A stretch of DNA of 64,000 nt from NCBI GenBank assembly GCA_025150425.1, contig CP102281.1, forward strand, positions 2,604,001-2,668,000. Reading direction: 5' to 3'. Below the pieces are notes generated by a model. That model made no database searches. It saw nothing but the letters and a program-made list of their open reading frames with translations, and had not been told where the DNA came from. A program made the position numbers and the translations under genes. Below, in pieces: positions 25,656-35,356 of the stretch. The stretch is from [Eubacterium] siraeum (GTDB lineage Bacteria; Bacillota; Clostridia; Oscillospirales; Ruminococcaceae). Every line of letters begins with the position of its first letter. Within the stretch, counting starts at the first letter, position 1.

Positions 25656-25684
25656 ATTATACGGCATTACGCCGAAATAATCAA
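25656..25684 (-). promoter_or_regulatory. Promoter of acpP, palindrome in the spacer
   Basis: On the minus strand TTGATT (25679-25684) and TATAAT (25656-25661) are 17 bases apart. The spacer contains CGGCGTAATGCCG, a palindrome around TAA that lies between the two boxes and could be an operator. No regulator was identified. Confidence 0.75.
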
Positions 25685-25916
25685 GTCGTATTTACAACAA
25701 ATACATTAAAAAAATGTCTAAATTTACAGGGTGTATTTCTACACTTTGCACAACTTTCAAAGGGTTATTGAAAGCTGTTGATTTACCGTCCGAAATTACG
25801 AATATGCCGTAGCATATTATGACCGCCGGTAACGTAGGTTACGCAAATCACAAGCCGTCAGAACGGCGAACAGTCAGCGGCGACTCGCCGCACGGCGAAT
25901 TTACCGTGACTTTCAG
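25685..25916. repeat. Spacer with palindromic GC repeats
   Basis: No gene. Short inverted repeats lie at about 25795-25910, including ATGCCGTAGCAT, CCGGTAACGTAGGTTACG and GCGGCGACTCGCCGC. The last is similar in style to the units between pdxS and pdxT. The part nearer acpP is A/T-rich. Confidence 0.5.
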
Positions 25917-26726
25917 TTACTCGGAAAACATACCGATTTTGCGGAATTTCTTGTAGCGGTTGTCAAGCAGGGTAGGAATATCTATCCTTGACAGCCTTTC
26001 GACCGCACTTATAAGATATTCAGATATATTGTCCGCTGTCTGTGCAGGGTCTGTATGAGCACCGCCTACAGGCTCGGCGATTATCTTATCGCACACGCCG
26101 AAATTGTACAGATCGTCTGCGGTGATCTTCATAAGATCTGCCGCTTCCTTTTCTCTTGAAGGATCCTTCCATAAAATAGAAGCAAAGCCTCTGGGAGAAA
26201 TTACGGAATATAAAGCGTGTTCAAGCATAGCAAGCTCATCGCATACGGCAAGTGCAAGTGCGCCGCCGCTTCCGCCTTCACCGAGAACTACCGATATAAC
26301 GGGGGTTTTCAGCGTCATAAACTCGGCAATATTCTTTGCTATAGCCTCGCCCTGACCTCTTTTTTCGGCTTCAACTCCGCAGAATGCGCCCGGTGTATCA
26401 ACAAAGCAGATAACGGGTCTGTGGAACTTCTCCGCCTGATATGCAAGCCTTAATGCCTTTCTGTAGCCCTCGGGATGAGGCATTGAGAAATTCGACTTCT
26501 TGTTTTCCTCAAGGTTTCTGCCCTTTACCTGTGCAATCACTGTGACGGGAGTGCTGTTAAGAGTAGCTATACCCGATAATATTGCGGCATCGTCACCGTA
26601 GTGGCGGTCGCCGTGAAGCTCGGTGAAGTGGTTGAATATAGCGGGAATATAGTCGTTTACGGTTGGACGATTCTTTTCTCTTATTATCTCAAGATGCTGT
26701 GTAGCAGTCATATTTGACATTATCAT
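25917..26726 (-). CDS. accA: Acetyl-CoA carboxylase carboxyltransferase subunit alpha
   Basis: With AccD transfers CO2 from carboxybiotin to acetyl-CoA. The start is placed at ATG 26726 because GAAAGGACGG ends a few bases before it; 26744 and 26720 are other in-frame choices. The 269 residues include the family stretch ELHGDRHYGDD, GRNLEENKKSNFSMPHPEGYRKALRL, DTPGAFCGVEAEKRGQGEAIA and LGEGGSGGALALAVCD, which form the crotonase-like oxyanion region. It is the last gene of the fab-acc operon. Confidence 0.95.
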   Translation of the reverse strand: MIMSNMTATQHLEIIREKNRPTVNDYIPAIFNHFTELHGDRHYGDDAAILSGIATLNSTPVTVIAQVKGRNLEENKKSNFSMPHPEGYRKALRLAYQAEKFHRPVICFVDTPGAFCGVEAEKRGQGEAIAKNIAEFMTLKTPVISVVLGEGGSGGALALAVCDELAMLEHALYSVISPRGFASILWKDPSREKEAADLMKITADDLYNFGVCDKIIAEPVGGAHTDPAQTADNISEYLISAVERLSRIDIPTLLDNRYKKFRKIGMFSE

Positions 26727-26736
26727 TACCGTCCTT

Positions 26737-27624
26737 TCAACCATGCTGCCAGTCAGCGCCGATTTTTTTATAGTTGTGCAGTCTTAATATATTCGACAGC
26801 GTTTTACGCATTGAGCGTCTGTCGGCTATCGCATCAACAAAACCGCTTTCAAGCAGGAATTCTGCCGTCTGGAAATCGTCGGGTAGCTTCTGCTTTATAG
26901 TGTCCTGTATAACACGTCTGCCCGCGAATCCTACAAGCACCTTAGGCTCGGCAAGGATTATATCGCCAAGACTTGCAAAGGACGCTGTAACACCGCCTGT
27001 TGTGGGGTCGGTAAGCACCGTGATATAAAGTCCGCCTGCATCGCTGTGACGTTTTACCGCACCGCTTGTCTTTGCCATCTGCATAAGGGAGATTATACCC
27101 TCCTGCATTCTCGCACCGCCCGACGCTGTGAAGAGTATAACGGGCAGCTTATGCTCTGTGGCATATTCAAACGCTCTTGTTATCTTTTCACCTACAACAC
27201 TGCCCATGCTCGCCATCATAAAATTGGAATCCATAATGCCGATGACCGCACGGTAGCCTCGTATAGTGCATTCGCCCGTCACTACTGCGTCCTTAAGTCC
27301 CGTGCTTTCCTGCATACCCTTTATCTTCTTCTCATAGTCGGGGAAGCCGATAGGATTCAGTGACACCATATTTTCGTCAAACGGCTTGAAGCTGTCCTTG
27401 TCAACCGTTATATCAAGACGCTCCTTAGCGGAAAGCCTTGCGTGATAATTGCAGACAGGGCAGGTTTTCTTACGCTTTTCAAACTCGTCCATATAGAACA
27501 CGTTCTGACAGCGGGGACATTTGAACAGCAGGTCCTTGGGTATTTCGGGAGCGGAGGAATCCGCCACGTCCTTCTGTTCCTCATTAAAACGGTCCTTGAC
27601 CATTTTAAACAGATCTTCTAACAA
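26737..27624 (-). CDS. accD: Acetyl-CoA carboxylase carboxyltransferase subunit beta
   Basis: Partner of AccA. The start is TTG 27624 (LLEDLFKMVKDRF), supported by AAAGGCGGTG just upstream; a downstream ATG at 27603 lacks a site. The 295-residue protein has the four-Cys zinc ribbon (CPRCQNVF ... CPVCNYH), then FDENMVSLNPIGFPDYEKK and the crotonase-like core with TASGGARMQEGIISLMQMAKT and DPTTGGVTASFASLGD. Ends adjacent to accA. Confidence 0.95.
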   Translation of the reverse strand: MLEDLFKMVKDRFNEEQKDVADSSAPEIPKDLLFKCPRCQNVFYMDEFEKRKKTCPVCNYHARLSAKERLDITVDKDSFKPFDENMVSLNPIGFPDYEKKIKGMQESTGLKDAVVTGECTIRGYRAVIGIMDSNFMMASMGSVVGEKITRAFEYATEHKLPVILFTASGGARMQEGIISLMQMAKTSGAVKRHSDAGGLYITVLTDPTTGGVTASFASLGDIILAEPKVLVGFAGRRVIQDTIKQKLPDDFQTAEFLLESGFVDAIADRRSMRKTLSNILRLHNYKKIGADWQHG

Positions 27625-27689
27625 TTAAAGCACCGCCTTTATTGCTCAAATCAAATAATAACATTATCTGTCGATAGATTCAAGGGTAT

Positions 27690-27785
27690 TAACCCATCCC
27701 CCTTGCCCCCTTCCCGGGAAGGGGGGAGATATGGGGGCTACCGCCCCTCAACCCTGTCGGGGGCTACGCCCCTGCGACCCTATTG
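27690..27785 (+). repeat. GC-rich interspersed repeat, copy 4 (diverged)
   Basis: The sequence contains CCCTTCCCGGGAAGGGG and GGGGGCTACCGCCCC, then GGGGGCTACGCCCC, like the core of copies near 8824, 11038 and 14169, but without the AGTCTGT/ACAGACT ends. It lies between accC and accD inside the operon, where it could fold in the transcript. Confidence 0.65.
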
Positions 27786-27818
27786 TAGATTATATTTTAT
27801 CTGCTTTGTAATGTTTTA

Positions 27819-29168
27819 TCAATAATTCGTCAGATCCTTGCGGTTAAGGAAGCCTATATCGAAATTACCGCTTTCGACATCCTCGTCACGCAGGAGATTA
27901 AGCTGAAAATCAATGTTGGTATTGATACCCTCTATGAGAAATTCGGAGAGGGCGACCTTCATCTTCTGGATAGCCTCTTTCCTGTCCTCGCCCTTTACAA
28001 GCACCTTTGCTATCATACTGTCATAGTAAGGGGGTATCTCGTAGCCCTGATATACCGCCGTATCAATACGCACGCCGAAACCGCCGGGCATATGGATCGA
28101 CTTTATCTTACCGGGGCAGGGGCGGAAGTTGTTCTTAGGCTCTTCCGCATTTATACGGCACTCGATAACGTGGCCGCTGAGCTTTATATCCTCCTGCTTA
28201 TACTGCAGGGGAAGTCCTGCGGCGATGTTTATCTGCGCCTTTACAAGATCCACGCCGGTCACCATTTCGGTTACGGGGTGTTCGACCTGTATTCTTGCGT
28301 TCATCTCCATAAAGTAGAAGTTTAAATCCTTGTCTACAAGGAATTCTACCGTTCCTGCGTTTGCATAGCCGCAAGCCTTTGCCGCTCTTACTGCCGCTTC
28401 TCCCATTCTCCGACGGAGATCCTCTGTCATAATGGGGCTGGGGCTTTCTTCAAGCACCTTCTGATTACGGCGCTGTAACGAGCAGTCACGCTCACCGAGA
28501 TAAATTACATTTCCGTGCTCGTCCGCAAGGAGCTGTATCTCGACGTGTCGGGGATTTACAATGAACTTCTCGATATATATATCATCGTTTGCAAAGAACT
28601 GTTTAGCCTCCTGCTTTGCGGCGGTCATTGCCGCTTCAAGCTCTTCGGGCTTTTCAACAAGTCTTATGCCTCGTCCGCCGCCGCCTGCGCTCGCCTTTAC
28701 CATTATCGGATAGCCGATCTTTGCGGCAATCTCCTGAGCCTCCTCAAGCGTCCCAACAACACCGTCGGAGCCGGGAACTACGGGAACGTCGTTTTCTATC
28801 ATCGTCTTCTTTGCGTTTGCCTTATCACCCATAGCATCCATAGCGTCAGCGCCGGGACCTATGAACTTTATTCCGCACTTGTCGCAAAGACGTACAAAGT
28901 GGCTGTTTTCGGAAAGAAAACCGAAGCCGGGATGAATTGCCTGTGCGCCCGTTATCTCGCAGGCGGCAAGCAGTGCCTTTGAATTAAGATAGCTGTCCTT
29001 TGACGGAGCAGGTCCTATACATACCGCCTCGTCAGCTATCTGTGCGTGGAGCGCAGTCTTGTCGGCTGTCGAATATACTGCGACAGTCTTTACTCCAAGC
29101 TCTCTGCACGCACGGATTATTCTTATAGCAATCTCGCCTCTGTTGGCGATCAGAATCTTATTGAACAT
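27819..29168 (-). CDS. accC: Biotin carboxylase
   Basis: ATP-dependent carboxylation of the biotin on AccB. The 449-residue length is typical. Motifs: [28 protein letters not shown], the ATP-grasp loop [67 protein letters not shown] and the arginine/catalytic region that follows. All are in the expected order. Confidence 0.97.
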   Translation of the reverse strand: MFNKILIANRGEIAIRIIRACRELGVKTVAVYSTADKTALHAQIADEAVCIGPAPSKDSYLNSKALLAACEITGAQAIHPGFGFLSENSHFVRLCDKCGIKFIGPGADAMDAMGDKANAKKTMIENDVPVVPGSDGVVGTLEEAQEIAAKIGYPIMVKASAGGGGRGIRLVEKPEELEAAMTAAKQEAKQFFANDDIYIEKFIVNPRHVEIQLLADEHGNVIYLGERDCSLQRRNQKVLEESPSPIMTEDLRRRMGEAAVRAAKACGYANAGTVEFLVDKDLNFYFMEMNARIQVEHPVTEMVTGVDLVKAQINIAAGLPLQYKQEDIKLSGHVIECRINAEEPKNNFRPCPGKIKSIHMPGGFGVRIDTAVYQGYEIPPYYDSMIAKVLVKGEDRKEAIQKMKVALSEFLIEGINTNIDFQLNLLRDEDVESGNFDIGFLNRKDLTNY

Positions 29169-29186
29169 ACAGCGTTTGCCTTCCGT

Positions 29187-29615
29187 TTACTTGATAGCAA
29201 AGGTGATCTCTGCGGATACCGCCTTTTCACCGTTTACTGTGGCAAGAGCCTTGCCGACACCGATAGGACCTTTGACCTTTATTATCTCGACTTCGAGCTT
29301 TAAAAGATCGCCGGGTACTACCTGTCTTCTGAACTTAGCGTCCTTGACACCGCCGAACAGACCTATCTTGCCCTTGTTTTCGGGGAGTGCAAGCATTGCC
29401 ACTGCGCCTGCCTGTGCAAGCATCTCAAGCATAAGTACGCCGGGTACTACGGGGTATCCGGGGAAGTGTCCCTTGAACCAGAACTCGTCATCTTTCATAT
29501 ACTTTGTGGCAACCACACGCTGACCGGGTTCCATTTCTTCGATAGTATCAATAAGCAGGAACGGATCTCTGTGAGGGATTATCTCCATTATCTGCTCTTT
29601 ATTCATAAGCGACAT
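29187..29615 (-). CDS. fabZ: 3-hydroxyacyl-ACP dehydratase
   Basis: Dehydrates 3-hydroxyacyl-ACP. The 142-residue hot-dog protein has IPHRDPFLLID, the active His in GHFPGYPVVPGVLMLEMLAQAG with the Glu nearby, and KFRRQVVPGDLLKLEV. It is one of nine genes of the fatty-acid operon; accB is directly upstream and accC downstream. Confidence 0.95.
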   Translation of the reverse strand: MSLMNKEQIMEIIPHRDPFLLIDTIEEMEPGQRVVATKYMKDDEFWFKGHFPGYPVVPGVLMLEMLAQAGAVAMLALPENKGKIGLFGGVKDAKFRRQVVPGDLLKLEVEIIKVKGPIGVGKALATVNGEKAVSAEITFAIK

Positions 29616-29628
29616 ATACAGTCCTCCG

Positions 29629-30105
29629 TTATTCTATTATGATGAGCGGCTGACCGAATTCAACAGCCTCTCCGTCCTTTACGGCAATAGACTTTACAGT
29701 GCCGGAAATATCCGCCTGTATCTCGTTCATTACCTTCATACTCTCAACGATGCATACTGTGTCGCCCTCGTTTACCTTATCGCCGACCTTTACAAATGGA
29801 GGCTTTGTGGGGGAGGGGGCAGAGTAGAATGTGCCGACAATGGGGCTTTTTATGCTCTTGCCTGTATCGGCAGGTGCCGCAGCAGGAGCCTGTGTCTGCG
29901 GTGCAGATGTCGGTACTGCGGGAGCAGCCGCCATAGCCATAGGAGGCATTGCGGGCATCACAGGGGGCGCAGGAGGGGGATTCTTCTGACCAAGCTCAAG
30001 CTCGAACTTGTCATTCTTTACATACATATAGGACAGACCGCTGTCCTTCATAATACCGATAAATTCCTTTACGGCATCGGTAAGCGAATTAGTTTCAAAC
30101 TGCAT
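29629..30105 (-). CDS. accB: Biotin carboxyl carrier protein of acetyl-CoA carboxylase
   Basis: Carries biotin between AccC and AccAD. The 158 residues contain an N-terminal helical part, a Pro/Ala/Met-rich linker (about 50-85) and a C-terminal biotinyl domain with [13 protein letters not shown], then the biotinylated lysine in [14 protein letters not shown] and GQPLIIIE. The linker is richer in Met and Pro than many homologues, but length is normal. Confidence 0.95.
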   Translation of the reverse strand: MQFETNSLTDAVKEFIGIMKDSGLSYMYVKNDKFELELGQKNPPPAPPVMPAMPPMAMAAAPAVPTSAPQTQAPAAAPADTGKSIKSPIVGTFYSAPSPTKPPFVKVGDKVNEGDTVCIVESMKVMNEIQADISGTVKSIAVKDGEAVEFGQPLIIIE

Positions 30106-30123
30106 ATTATGTCAACCTTTCTC

Positions 30124-31359
30124 TTAGTCCTCTACGGGAGCAAATGCTATACAAGCGTTATGACCGCCGAAACCGAGCGAATTGCTGAGTGCGCCTGTTA
30201 TCTTCATATCTCTCGTGCCGTCAGCCGCATAGTCAAGATCGCATTCGGGATCTGCCACCTTAAGACCTAATGTGCGGTGTACCTTGCTGTTCTTTATCTG
30301 AAGGGCGCAGGCTACCGCTTCTACACCGCCTGCCGCACCTAATAGGTGACCTGTCATTGACTTTGTGGAGTTGATGACCATATTCTTTGCGTGTTCGCCG
30401 AATACCAGCTTTACAGCGGCTGTTTCGGTCTTATCGTTCATAGGTGTGGATGTGCCGTGTGCATTTACATAGTTGAAGGTTTCGGGCGCTCTGCCTGATT
30501 CCTTTACAGCGAACTCCATAGCCTTTGCGCCGCCCTTGCCCTCGGGGTCGGGGCTTGTTTCGTGGTAAGCATCGCAGGTCGCACCGTAGCCGATGACCTC
30601 AGCATAGATGTTTGCGCCTCTTGCCTTTGCGTGTTCGTATTCTTCAAGAATTACGATACCGCTTCCGTCGCCGAGAACGAAGCCGCTTCTCTCTGCGTCA
30701 AAGGGGATGCTTGCTCTGTCAACATCGGTCGACTTTGTTATAGCGTGCATATTGTTGAAGCCTGCATAGGCAAAGCCTATCGAGCATTTCTCTGTGCCGC
30801 CTGCTATGGCAACGTCCATATAGCCGTTCTTTATAGCGTGGAATGCCTCGCCTATAGCGTGTGTACCGCTGGCGCAGGCAGATACTGTGCAGTAGTTTAC
30901 GCCCTTGAAGCCTGTACGGATGGCAACCGTACCTGCCGCCATATTGCCTATCATCTTGGGGATAGTGAATACCGAAACTCTCTTGTTGCCCTTGTTGTGA
31001 TATGCGAGAAGCTCTTCCTGCGTTGTTTCCATACCGCCTATACCCGAGCCGATTATTACGCCGCATCTGTAAGGGTCGAGATCCTTGAAGTCGCTTCCTG
31101 CATCCTTTATAGCCTTGTCAGCCGCATATACGGCATACTGTGTGATTATATCTGTACGGCGAAGCTCTTTCTTGTCAAAAAGGCCGTCTGCGCTGAAATC
31201 CTTTACGGAAGCCTTTACGTTAAGCTCTTCGCTCTGGCCGGGGAACCACTGCTCTAATGTAAAGCCGTGCTTGCCCTCCATAAGACTGTTCCAGAATTCT
31301 TCCTTGGTGTTTCCTATGGGGCTTACTACGCCCACACCGGTAATTACAACTCTGCTCAT
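30124..31359 (-). CDS. fabF: 3-oxoacyl-ACP synthase II
   Basis: Condenses malonyl-ACP with acyl-ACP. The 411 residues carry VVITGVGVVSPIG, the active Cys in NYCTVSACASGTHAIGEA, the two His of the triad (NAHGTSTPMNDKTE and TKSMTGHLLGAAG) and NSLGFGGHNA near the end. The acyl-ACP condensing enzymes FabF and FabH are both in this operon. The gene is followed 18 bases later by accB. Confidence 0.96.
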   Translation of the reverse strand: MSRVVITGVGVVSPIGNTKEEFWNSLMEGKHGFTLEQWFPGQSEELNVKASVKDFSADGLFDKKELRRTDIITQYAVYAADKAIKDAGSDFKDLDPYRCGVIIGSGIGGMETTQEELLAYHNKGNKRVSVFTIPKMIGNMAAGTVAIRTGFKGVNYCTVSACASGTHAIGEAFHAIKNGYMDVAIAGGTEKCSIGFAYAGFNNMHAITKSTDVDRASIPFDAERSGFVLGDGSGIVILEEYEHAKARGANIYAEVIGYGATCDAYHETSPDPEGKGGAKAMEFAVKESGRAPETFNYVNAHGTSTPMNDKTETAAVKLVFGEHAKNMVINSTKSMTGHLLGAAGGVEAVACALQIKNSKVHRTLGLKVADPECDLDYAADGTRDMKITGALSNSLGFGGHNACIAFAPVED

Positions 31360-31387
31360 TTTTTGTATTTCCTTTCGTGGCTTGTCT

Positions 31388-32122
31388 TTACATTGATAAG
31401 CCGCCGCTTATCTCTATTACCTGACCTGTTACATAGCTTGCATCCTTTGAAGCAAGGAATGATACAACGCCTGCTATCTCTTCAACTTCGCCGCATCTGC
31501 CCATAGCTATCTGCTTTACCATTGCCGCTCTCAGCTCTTCTGAAAGAGCATCTGTCATTGCTGTGTGGATAAATCCGGGCGCTACTGCGTTACAGGTGAT
31601 GTTTCTCGGACCAAGCTCCTTTGCTGTGGTCTTTGTCATACCGATTATAGCCGCCTTTGTAGCGGAGTAGTTCATCTGACCGGGGTTGCCGTAAAGACCT
31701 GCTACGCTTGCAAGGTTGATAATTCTGCCGCTGCGCTGTTTCATCATAACAGAGCCTACGAGCTTTGTCATATTGAATACGCTTTTCTGGTTTACCGCAA
31801 CAACGAGGTCGTAGTTTTCTTCGCTCATTCTTACAAGCAGACCGTCACGGGTTATACCTGCGTTGTTAACGAGTACGTCAATACTGCCGAAATCGGCTTT
31901 TACGCTCTTTACGAATGCTTCACACTGATCGTACTTTGATACGTCAGCGATGTACTTTTCGCACTTTACACCTTCTGCTTTTATCTTGTCGATTATATCG
32001 TTGTTTTCAAAGCAGCTCTCGGCGATGTCGTTTAATGCGATGTCATATCCGTCCTTTGCAAGACGGAGAGCTATTGCCGCACCTATTCCTCTTGCAGAGC
32101 CTGTGATGATTGCAGTTGCCAT
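31388..32122 (-). CDS. fabG: 3-oxoacyl-ACP reductase
   Basis: NADPH-dependent short-chain dehydrogenase of 244 residues. Cofactor motif TGSARGIGAAIA, the NNAGITRD segment, the catalytic Ser (LASVAGLYG) and Tyr-Lys (YSATKAA) are seen, along with the C-terminal VTGQVIEISGGL. It lies between fabK and fabF, the usual position in Clostridia fab operons. Confidence 0.96.
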   Translation of the reverse strand: MATAIITGSARGIGAAIALRLAKDGYDIALNDIAESCFENNDIIDKIKAEGVKCEKYIADVSKYDQCEAFVKSVKADFGSIDVLVNNAGITRDGLLVRMSEENYDLVVAVNQKSVFNMTKLVGSVMMKQRSGRIINLASVAGLYGNPGQMNYSATKAAIIGMTKTTAKELGPRNITCNAVAPGFIHTAMTDALSEELRAAMVKQIAMGRCGEVEEIAGVVSFLASKDASYVTGQVIEISGGLSM

Positions 32123-32167
32123 TGATTTTCTCCTTTTTTTATCATTTTATTGTTTTATAGTTTTATC

Positions 32168-33094
32168 TTACTTGTTCAGCAGTTTTTCAGCCTCTGCGAA
32201 CATTTCTTCCACTATTTCCTTTGCAGGCTGTACCTTCTTTACCATACCTGCGATAGCGCCGCATAAGAACGAGCCTTCCTCAAGGTTGCCGTCCTGTACT
32301 GCCTTACGCAGTGAGCCGAGCGTTATCTGCTCGAATTCATCGGGTGTTATCGTTCCGTTCATCTCGCCGCTTGCGAGCTTCTTCGAGAACTTTGTCTTTA
32401 CGTTACGGCAGGGATGACCTGTCGTTCTGCCTGTTACTATACTGTCTGTATCCTTTGCGTCAACAACCAGCTGTTTATATGTAGGATGAATCTGGCACTC
32501 CTCTGCGGCAAGGAATCTTGTTCCTACCTGTACGCCCTCTGCGCCGAGCATAAAGCTGGCGGCAATTCCTCTGCCGTCTGCGATACCGCCTGCGGCGATA
32601 ACGGGGATGGATACAGCGTCAACTACCTGCGGAACAAGGCACATAGTGGTGTTTTCGCCTATGTGTCCGCCTGATTCTGTTCCCTCTGCGATTACTGCGG
32701 ACGCACCGCTTCTTTCCATTCTCTTTGCGAGTGCAACACTGGGTACTACGGGGATAACCTTGATACCTGCGTTGTTCCACGCCTCCATAAACTTGCCGGG
32801 GTTGCCCGCACCGGTCGTTATCATCGGAACCTTTTCGTCTATAACGAGCTGTGCAAGATCCTCTGCATTGGGGCTCATAAGCATTATATTAACGCCGAAG
32901 GGCTTATCTGTCAGCGACTTAGCTCTTCTTATCTGATCTCTCAGATAATCAATAGGAGCAGAACCGCCTGCGATTATACCTACTCCGCCTGCGTTTGAAA
33001 CAGCCGCCGCAAGTGTGCTTTCGGCTATCCATGCCATACCGCCCTGGAATATGGGGTACTTTATACCGAGTAATTTTGTGATCCTTGTTTCCAT
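32168..33094 (-). CDS. fabK: Enoyl-ACP reductase II (FabK, flavoprotein)
   Basis: Last reduction of each elongation cycle. The 308-residue FMN TIM barrel has ITKLLGIKYPIFQGGMAWIAE, then KPFGVNIMLMSP, AEGTESGGHIGEN and the phosphate-binding IPVIAAGGIADGRG, with GVQVGTRFLAAEE. No FabI is present nearby, so this is probably the only enoyl reductase in the operon. FabK enzymes are much less sensitive to triclosan than FabI. Confidence 0.95.
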   Translation of the reverse strand: METRITKLLGIKYPIFQGGMAWIAESTLAAAVSNAGGVGIIAGGSAPIDYLRDQIRRAKSLTDKPFGVNIMLMSPNAEDLAQLVIDEKVPMITTGAGNPGKFMEAWNNAGIKVIPVVPSVALAKRMERSGASAVIAEGTESGGHIGENTTMCLVPQVVDAVSIPVIAAGGIADGRGIAASFMLGAEGVQVGTRFLAAEECQIHPTYKQLVVDAKDTDSIVTGRTTGHPCRNVKTKFSKKLASGEMNGTITPDEFEQITLGSLRKAVQDGNLEEGSFLCGAIAGMVKKVQPAKEIVEEMFAEAEKLLNK

Positions 33095-33118
33095 TGTTTT
33101 TATCCTTTCAGCTGTGGA

Positions 33119-34117
33119 TTAATATTCGAAAATAGTTGCGCCGTAGGTAAGTCCTGCACCGAAGCCGACAAGGCATATCTTCATGCCGCGCTTAAGCCTG
33201 CCCTGGCGGTCAAGCTCCGCAAGGCACATAGGAATACACGAGCTTGATGTGTTGCCGTGTGTTTCAAGATTTGTGAATACCTTGTCAAGATCAACGTTCA
33301 TCTTCTTGAGTGCGGACTGGATTATTCTTATATTCGCCTGATGGGGAATAACAAGATCTATATCATCAAGAGATACACCGGAATGTTCGCATACATATTC
33401 TACCGCATTCGCCATAGCGTCAACGGCGAACTTGTATACCTCCTTTCCGTCCATCTGTAAATAACGCTCCTTGTTCGGAGTGTCTATTATATCCTTAAGG
33501 CAGTCGTCACCCTTGAAATAGGGGTTGTTCCTGTCGTAGAAATTCTTGCAGTAAAGGCTCTGGAGCATATCGCCCTCTGCGCCGGAGTGGCTGTAGTATT
33601 CCTTGCCCTCTCCTTTTTCGATAACTACCGCACCTGCGCCGTCACCGAAAAGTATGCAGCTTGCTCTGTCCGTATAGTCTATCTGACTTGTCAGACGTTC
33701 GCTGGCTACAATCAGCACCGTCTTGTAGGTATCGTTTGCAAGGAAGTTTCTTGCAATGTCAACCGCTGTTATAAAGCCTGTGCAGGCGGTATTTACGTCC
33801 ATGCAGGCACAGGGCTGTGCGCCGATCAGGTTTTGTACAAGGCAGGCTGTGTTAGGATAATAGAAGTCGGGCGAGCAGGTCGAAACAATGATGCAGTCTA
33901 TATCCTTCGCCGTCTTTCCTGCGCTTGCAAGTGCGGCCTTTGCCGCCTCGGCAGCCATTATGAAATTGGGCTTGTCGGGGCTCATACGTCTTTCACGGAT
34001 ACCAGTCCTTGTGGTTATCCATTCGTCTGTAGTATCAATGAACTTTGTGAACATTTCATTGGTGACTACGGTTTCGGGAGTGTATTCTCCCGTACCCAGT
34101 ATCGTTATACCGTTCAT
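33119..34117 (-). CDS. fabH: 3-oxoacyl-ACP synthase III
   Basis: Starts chains by joining acetyl-CoA (or a branched primer) to malonyl-ACP. The 332-residue protein begins MNGITILGTGEYTPETVV and shows TRTGIRERR, the active Cys in DVNTACTGFITAVDIA, the His of VIPHQANIRI and the Asn of THGNTSSSCIP. It is the first gene of the operon. GGATATG at the start is preceded by AAAAGGA. Confidence 0.96.
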   Translation of the reverse strand: MNGITILGTGEYTPETVVTNEMFTKFIDTTDEWITTRTGIRERRMSPDKPNFIMAAEAAKAALASAGKTAKDIDCIIVSTCSPDFYYPNTACLVQNLIGAQPCACMDVNTACTGFITAVDIARNFLANDTYKTVLIVASERLTSQIDYTDRASCILFGDGAGAVVIEKGEGKEYYSHSGAEGDMLQSLYCKNFYDRNNPYFKGDDCLKDIIDTPNKERYLQMDGKEVYKFAVDAMANAVEYVCEHSGVSLDDIDLVIPHQANIRIIQSALKKMNVDLDKVFTNLETHGNTSSSCIPMCLAELDRQGRLKRGMKICLVGFGAGLTYGATIFEY

Positions 34118-34209
34118 ATCCTTTTCCTTCCGTGCGGCGTTCCTGACTGCCGTATATTATATATTAATTGTTGATTTTATTCTCTTTTTGTTGTATAATA
34201 AATCAGTAA

Positions 34210-34299
34210 CTGCGGATTTTATCGTCCGCAGGGCATAGTTACCCCATAAGGCAAACGTGCTTATATTTCATTTTACTCTATTTCGGTACTGTTTGTCAA
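34210..34299 (-). promoter_or_regulatory. Promoter and leader hairpin of the fab-acc operon
   Basis: On the minus strand TTGACA (34294-34299) and TAAAAT (34270-34275) are 18 bases apart. Downstream in the leader CTGCGGA-N8-TCCGCAG (34210-34231) can form a hairpin but without a T run. The gap of 300 bases between fabH and fabD thus holds this promoter and presumably a divergent one for fabD. No FapR-type palindrome was recognised. Confidence 0.6.
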
Positions 34300-34417
34300 C
34301 AATTATTTGCATAATTGTATCGCAACAGAGTAAACAGTGACATTATATTTCAGAATTTCTGCAATATATGACAAATTATACCATTAAAATAATTAAACTA
34401 CAAGGAGAAACAGAAAA

Positions 34418-35356
34418 ATGGCAGATAAGACAAAAACCATATTCCTTTTTTCAGGACAAGGCTCGCAGTACAAAGATATGGGTAAGGAATTTTACGATAC
34501 CATACCCGAATGCAAAAAGGTAATCGAGCTTGGCAGTGATATTCTCGGCTTTGACCTTGCCGCTAAGATATTCGGCGGAGATGAAAAGGAGCTTTCACGC
34601 ACGATAATCTCACAGCCTGCTATACTCGCAATGTCGCTTATGGCGCTTGAAGCGGCTAAATCAAAGGGTATTGAGGCATCGGCTGTTGCGGGACACTCTC
34701 TCGGAGAATATGCGGCAATGGCGGCAAGCGGTATGCTGACATACGAGAACGCATTCAGAGCGATAAAGTACCGTAGCGAAGCTATGGACAAGGCGGCTCA
34801 GGCTAACCCCGGAGGAATGGCGGCTGTTCTCGGTCTTAAGGCTGATGTTATTGAGCAGACTTGTAAGGAGATTGAGGACGGCGGAGAATATGTTACTCCC
34901 GTAAACTACAATTCGCCTGTACAGACCGTTATCGCAGGTACTGCGGCAGGTATCGAAAAGGCTAAGGAAGCACTTTCGGCAAAGGGCGCAAAGCGTATAG
35001 TTCCTCTTGCCGTTTCCGCCGCCTTCCACTCAAGGCTCATGGCAGGCGCATCGGAGGAATTTGCGGTAAAGGTAAAGGATATCCCGTTCAATGCGCCCTC
35101 GATGAAGTTCTACTGCAACGTATACGGAAACGAACTTACAGACTTCTCGGATATGCCCGCTTATCTTGCAAAACATATCTGCTCACCCGTAAGATTTACA
35201 TCAGAGCTTGATGTCATCTCGAAGGACGGTTACGATACCTATATCGAACTTGGTCCGGGCAAGGTGCTGACCGGTCTTGTAAAGAAAACTCTTGACGGTG
35301 TTACGGCTGTAAACGTTGAAAACATTGATACGCTCGAAAAGGCGGCGGCTCTCTGA
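34418..35356 (+). CDS. fabD: Malonyl-CoA:ACP transacylase
   Basis: Loads malonyl groups onto ACP. The 312 residues include LFSGQGSQYKDMGKEFY, the active Ser in AGHSLGEYAAM with the Arg nearby, VSAAFHSRLM (His) and LGPGKVLTGLVKK. CAAGGAG precedes the ATG. It is divergent from the rest of the fatty-acid operon, instead heading PAP2-aroE-aroK. Its stop overlaps the next start by one base. Confidence 0.96.
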   Translation: MADKTKTIFLFSGQGSQYKDMGKEFYDTIPECKKVIELGSDILGFDLAAKIFGGDEKELSRTIISQPAILAMSLMALEAAKSKGIEASAVAGHSLGEYAAMAASGMLTYENAFRAIKYRSEAMDKAAQANPGGMAAVLGLKADVIEQTCKEIEDGGEYVTPVNYNSPVQTVIAGTAAGIEKAKEALSAKGAKRIVPLAVSAAFHSRLMAGASEEFAVKVKDIPFNAPSMKFYCNVYGNELTDFSDMPAYLAKHICSPVRFTSELDVISKDGYDTYIELGPGKVLTGLVKKTLDGVTAVNVENIDTLEKAAAL

